A DNA stretch of 64,000 nucleotides from Flavobacterium acetivorans (GTDB taxonomy: Bacteria > Bacteroidota > Bacteroidia > Flavobacteriales > Flavobacteriaceae), in the NCBI RefSeq assembly GCF_020911885.1, contig NZ_CP087132.1:868001-932000 (forward strand), given 5' to 3'. Shown here piece after piece: positions 61,043-64,000 of this stretch (positions within the stretch are counted from its first letter, which is position 1; each line of letters begins with the position of its first letter). The notes under the pieces were generated by a model. The model made no database searches. It worked only from the letters and a program-made list of their open reading frames with translations, and was not told the origin of the DNA. Both the position numbers and the translations under genes were made by a program.

Positions 61043-61282
61043 TCAAACAATTTTTAAATTGTTACCGTATTTCATTTCTTGAAGAATTGTCTTGACAGTT
61101 TCAACGTCGTTAGGATGAATCTTGAGTTTGATTCCTCCCAAGGCAGTTGAGTACATGGGAACGATGGAGGACATTATTTCGTTTTCAAAATAATACTGCA
61201 GTCCTTCCTGATCCAATCGGTGTTTTAGAATTTCGATTTCATGGATGTAATCAAAAATAGCAATGGTTATAAAGGCTTCCAT
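61043..61282 (-). CDS. DUF2007 family putative signal-transducing protein
   Basis: 79 residues. It begins MEAFITIAIFDYIHEIEILKHRLDQEGLQYYFENE, the DUF2007 start, and ends KLKIHPNDVETVKTILQEM. A compact beta-alpha fold, apparently cytosolic. Function unknown. Its stop lies just past the candidate origin, and it is divergent from rnr. Confidence 0.88.
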   Translation of the reverse strand: MEAFITIAIFDYIHEIEILKHRLDQEGLQYYFENEIMSSIVPMYSTALGGIKLKIHPNDVETVKTILQEMKYGNNLKIV

Positions 61283-61399
61283 TTTTAGTGTTTTTATAAA
61301 GATACGACTATTCTTTAAAGTTATATTTTCTGTAAAACTTACTTCTTTTCTTTATAACTGCGCAACAATTTTGTAATTTCGAGCTTTAAGAAAAGATTT

Positions 61400-63592
61400 A
61401 TGGGAAAAAGATTAAGAAAGCCGGTAAAAAAAGAGAAAGATTTCTCTGAAAAAATTATAAAAATATTATCGCAAAATGCCAATAAAGCATTCAATTATAA
61501 GCAAATAGGAGCAAAGTTAGAGCTCGACGATACCCAAAGCAGAAACCAGATTATCAAAGATTTGAAGATTTTGGCTGCACAAAAAAAAATTATTGAATCC
61601 GAACCCGGAAAATATTTAATAAAAGCAGTAAGCAAAGATTATTACGAAGGAAAAATTGATATGACAGGCCGTAAAACGGCTTATTTTGTTTGCGCTGATT
61701 TAGAAGAAGATGTTTTTATTCCGACCAATAATTTAAATCATGCTTTAGATAAAGATACCGTAAAAGTATATGTTTACAATCGCAGAAAGGGGAAAAGACC
61801 GGAAGGCGAAGTTATTGAAGTGATCGAAAGACATAAAACGGACTTTGTTGGAGTAATTGATATTCAGAAGAATTTTTCTTTTGTGTCAACAGCCAATCCA
61901 AAAATGTATACCGATATTTTTATTCCAAAAGACAAAATAGGCGAGGCAGAGCAAGGAGATGTGGTTTTGGTTCATATTGAAGATTGGCCTGCAAGAGCCG
62001 ATAGTCCTTTTGGAAAAGTGATAAAAGTATTAGGAAAACCGGGAGAACATGATACTGAAATTCATGCTATTTTGGCCGAATATGGTTTGCCCGCTGAGTT
62101 TCCTATTGAAGTAGAAACTTTTGCACAAAAAATTGATACTTCGATTCAGGAAAGCGAGATTGCAAAGCGTCGTGATATGCGTGATACTTTGACATTTACT
62201 ATTGACCCAAAAGATGCTAAGGATTTTGATGATGCCTTATCATTTAAAAAGTTAGAAAATGGAAATTACGAAATTGGTATTCATATTGCCGATGTTTCTT
62301 ACTATCTGGAAGAAGGAACCATCTTAGATGATGAAGCTTATCAAAGAGCTACTTCGGTTTATCTTGTAGATAGGGTAGTACCCATGTTACCCGAAGTTTT
62401 ATCCAATTTTGCCTGTTCATTGCGTCCAAATGAAGAAAAATATACCTTCTCGGCTGTATTTGAAATTACCGATAAATGTGAAGTTATCAACCAATGGTTT
62501 GGAAGAACCGTGATTTATTCCAATCAGCGATTTGCTTATGAAGAAGCGCAATACATCATCGAGACAAAAGACGATGTAATTCCGGAAGAAATTTCGATAA
62601 CGGGATCTTCCTATAAAGTTTCGGAAGAAATTGTCTCTGCGACTCTAAAAATGGATGAATTAGCCAAGATTTTCAGACGAAAAAGAATGAATGAAGGAGC
62701 TATTTCTTTTGATAAAGTAGAAGTAAAATTCAACTTGAATGAAGAAGGAGAACCAGAAGGCGTTTATTTTAAAGTATCAAAAGATGCCAATCATTTGATT
62801 GAAGAATTCATGCTTTTGGCCAATAGAAAAGTGGCAGAATACATTGGAAAACAAAAGAAAACTTTTATTTATAGAATTCACGATGAACCCAATGAAGATA
62901 AATTAATCGCCATGCAAACGGTGATTGCTAAATTTGGTTATAAAATTGATTTTAGAAATAAAGGCGATATTTCCAAATCATTGAATGCTTTGATGGAAGA
63001 AGTAAACGGTAAAAAAGAGCAAAATCTAATTGATACTTTGGCCATTAGAAGTATGAGTAAGGCCAAATATTCTACGGATAATATTGGTCATTACGGATTG
63101 GCTTTTGATTATTATTCGCATTTTACTTCGCCAATTCGTCGTTATCCTGACGTTATGGTACACCGTTTGTTACAGTTTTATTTAGATGGAGCAAAGTCTG
63201 CTGATGAAGAGTTGTATGAAACGAAGTGTTTACATTGTTCCACAATGGAAGGTTTAGCTACAAATGCCGAACGTGATTCGATTAAATACATGCAGGTAAA
63301 ATACATGCAAGATCATCAGGATCAGGAGTTTTTGGGTGTAATTTCGGGCGTGACCGAATGGGGAATTTATGTAGAAATCATTGAAAATAAATGTGAAGGT
63401 ATGGTTCGTATTCGAGATATAAAAGATGATTATTATACTTTCGATGAAAAACAATATGCTTTGGTAGGAGCAACTTCAAACAAGTTATTACAATTAGGAG
63501 ATGAAATTTTCGTTAAAGTTAAAAACGCTGATTTAGTTAAAAAACAATTGGATTTTAATTTTTTGAGAAGAATAGAAGAAACAATAAAATAA
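61400..63592 (+). CDS. rnr: Ribonuclease R
   Basis: 730 residues. N-terminal winged helix (FSEKIIKILSQNANKAFNYKQIG), cold-shock-like domains, RNB domain with DPKDAKDFDDALSF (the Asp cluster binding Mg) and LSNFACSLRPNEEKY, IRRYPDVMVHRLLQ, and C-terminal S1 (FLGVISGVTEWGIYVEIIENK). A processive 3'-5' exoribonuclease for structured RNA. First gene to the right of the candidate origin. Confidence 0.97.
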   Translation: MGKRLRKPVKKEKDFSEKIIKILSQNANKAFNYKQIGAKLELDDTQSRNQIIKDLKILAAQKKIIESEPGKYLIKAVSKDYYEGKIDMTGRKTAYFVCADLEEDVFIPTNNLNHALDKDTVKVYVYNRRKGKRPEGEVIEVIERHKTDFVGVIDIQKNFSFVSTANPKMYTDIFIPKDKIGEAEQGDVVLVHIEDWPARADSPFGKVIKVLGKPGEHDTEIHAILAEYGLPAEFPIEVETFAQKIDTSIQESEIAKRRDMRDTLTFTIDPKDAKDFDDALSFKKLENGNYEIGIHIADVSYYLEEGTILDDEAYQRATSVYLVDRVVPMLPEVLSNFACSLRPNEEKYTFSAVFEITDKCEVINQWFGRTVIYSNQRFAYEEAQYIIETKDDVIPEEISITGSSYKVSEEIVSATLKMDELAKIFRRKRMNEGAISFDKVEVKFNLNEEGEPEGVYFKVSKDANHLIEEFMLLANRKVAEYIGKQKKTFIYRIHDEPNEDKLIAMQTVIAKFGYKIDFRNKGDISKSLNALMEEVNGKKEQNLIDTLAIRSMSKAKYSTDNIGHYGLAFDYYSHFTSPIRRYPDVMVHRLLQFYLDGAKSADEELYETKCLHCSTMEGLATNAERDSIKYMQVKYMQDHQDQEFLGVISGVTEWGIYVEIIENKCEGMVRIRDIKDDYYTFDEKQYALVGATSNKLLQLGDEIFVKVKNADLVKKQLDFNFLRRIEETIK

Positions 63593-63604
63593 AAATAGTA
63601 GAAA

Positions 63605-64000
63605 ATGAAAAAAGTAGTAGTAGTTGCATTTGCAATCGTTTCACAAATTACATTTGCACAAGTAACTAAAAAAATAGGCGATTTTAATCAATTGAAAGTC
63701 TATGATAAATTAAAAGTTGAATTAATAGAATCTTCGGAGAATAAAGTAGTTATAAGCGGTAAAAGGGAAAATGAAGTAGAGGTAGTAAATAAAAATGGCG
63801 AATTAAAATTAAGAATGCCATTTCCTAAATTGTTATCCGGAGAAGATATAAGTATTAAATTGTATTTTAAAAGTATTGATGGAATTACGGCAAGCGAGGG
63901 TTCTTATATATCAAGCGATGCTGTTTTTAAACAAACAATTTTAGATTTAAGTGCAAAAGAAGGTTCAGAAATTTATTTAGAACTAGACACTCAAAAAGCG
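63605..64000 (+). CDS. DUF2807 (head GIN) secreted protein, partial
   Basis: 132 residues to the window end, frame open. Signal peptide MKKVVVVAFAIVSQITFAQ, then VTKKIGDFNQLKVYDKLKVELIESSENKVVISG and DISIKLYFKSIDGITASEGSYI, the DUF2807 beta-helix pattern. Secreted; function unknown. It starts 12 bases after rnr, possibly co-transcribed. C-terminus lies beyond the window. Confidence 0.85.
   Translation, partial: MKKVVVVAFAIVSQITFAQVTKKIGDFNQLKVYDKLKVELIESSENKVVISGKRENEVEVVNKNGELKLRMPFPKLLSGEDISIKLYFKSIDGITASEGSYISSDAVFKQTILDLSAKEGSEIYLELDTQKA

Overview
The window looks like chromosome from a low-GC member of the Bacteroidota, most probably Flavobacterium or a close relative in the Flavobacteriaceae. 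The evidence is a SprE/PorW gliding and type IX secretion lipoprotein, a TonB-dependent receptor paired with a DUF5689 lipoprotein, Flavobacteriia-typical families (DUF4292, DUF4254, DUF5687, DUF6427, DUF6341, DUF6909), an F-type ATP synthase operon without the beta and epsilon genes, and repeated TAnnTTTG -7 boxes, some with a TTG about 19 bases upstream. It is mostly core chromosome. I see no complete insertion sequence, prophage, rRNA operon or CRISPR array.

Layout. 1-10128 (minus): the 5' part of hflX, a secreted protein of unknown function, an FKBP lipoprotein, a TonB receptor/DUF5689 pair, an MFS transporter, a Gfo/Idh/MocA oxidoreductase and an old-yellow-enzyme oxidoreductase. 10332-12311 (plus): rseP, tRNA-Asn, then a small GIY-YIG gene lying between the tRNA and a damaged copy of the tRNA 3' end plus terminator. 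12312-13105: gene-poor, with an 11-bp minisatellite. 13106-19775 (plus): exported lipoproteins (PhoX-like, imelysin-like/di-haem peroxidase, PQQ sugar dehydrogenase, an unknown family, polysaccharide deacetylase). 19862-28019 (minus): EnvC-like protein, DUF4292, TPR, sugar nucleotidyltransferase, dut, flippase, small lipoprotein, GNAT, truncated DUF547.

28187-36982 (minus): sprE, bactofilin, two small membrane genes and atpB-E-F-H-A-G, tightly packed. 37319-41296 (minus): a PadR-controlled ABC-type module. 41427-47604: ferredoxin reductase, GT9/DUF4254, upp, DUF6427, DUF6341, purD. 47725-50483 (plus): methyltransferase, PaaK/CapK-like ligase, ORF6N protein. 50484-56094 (minus): GT2, UDP-glucuronate decarboxylase, DUF6909, GH3, and an M23-like membrane stub. 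56311-59818: tatA, an outer-membrane barrel protein, tex, DUF1294. 59921-64000: rpiB, a gene-free AT-rich stretch with several DnaA-box-like nonamers that is a candidate oriC, DUF2007, rnr, and the start of a DUF2807 protein.

Most interesting: (1) the tRNA-Asn/GIY-YIG cassette with its duplicated tRNA end and terminator; (2) the candidate replication origin at 60350-61042, with leftward genes on its left and rnr going right; (3) a 31-base near-perfect palindrome inside the ORF6N coding sequence and other small palindromes at gene ends and between atpA and atpG; (4) a candidate structured RNA near 37092-37180. All family names come from reading the proteins; no database search was run.
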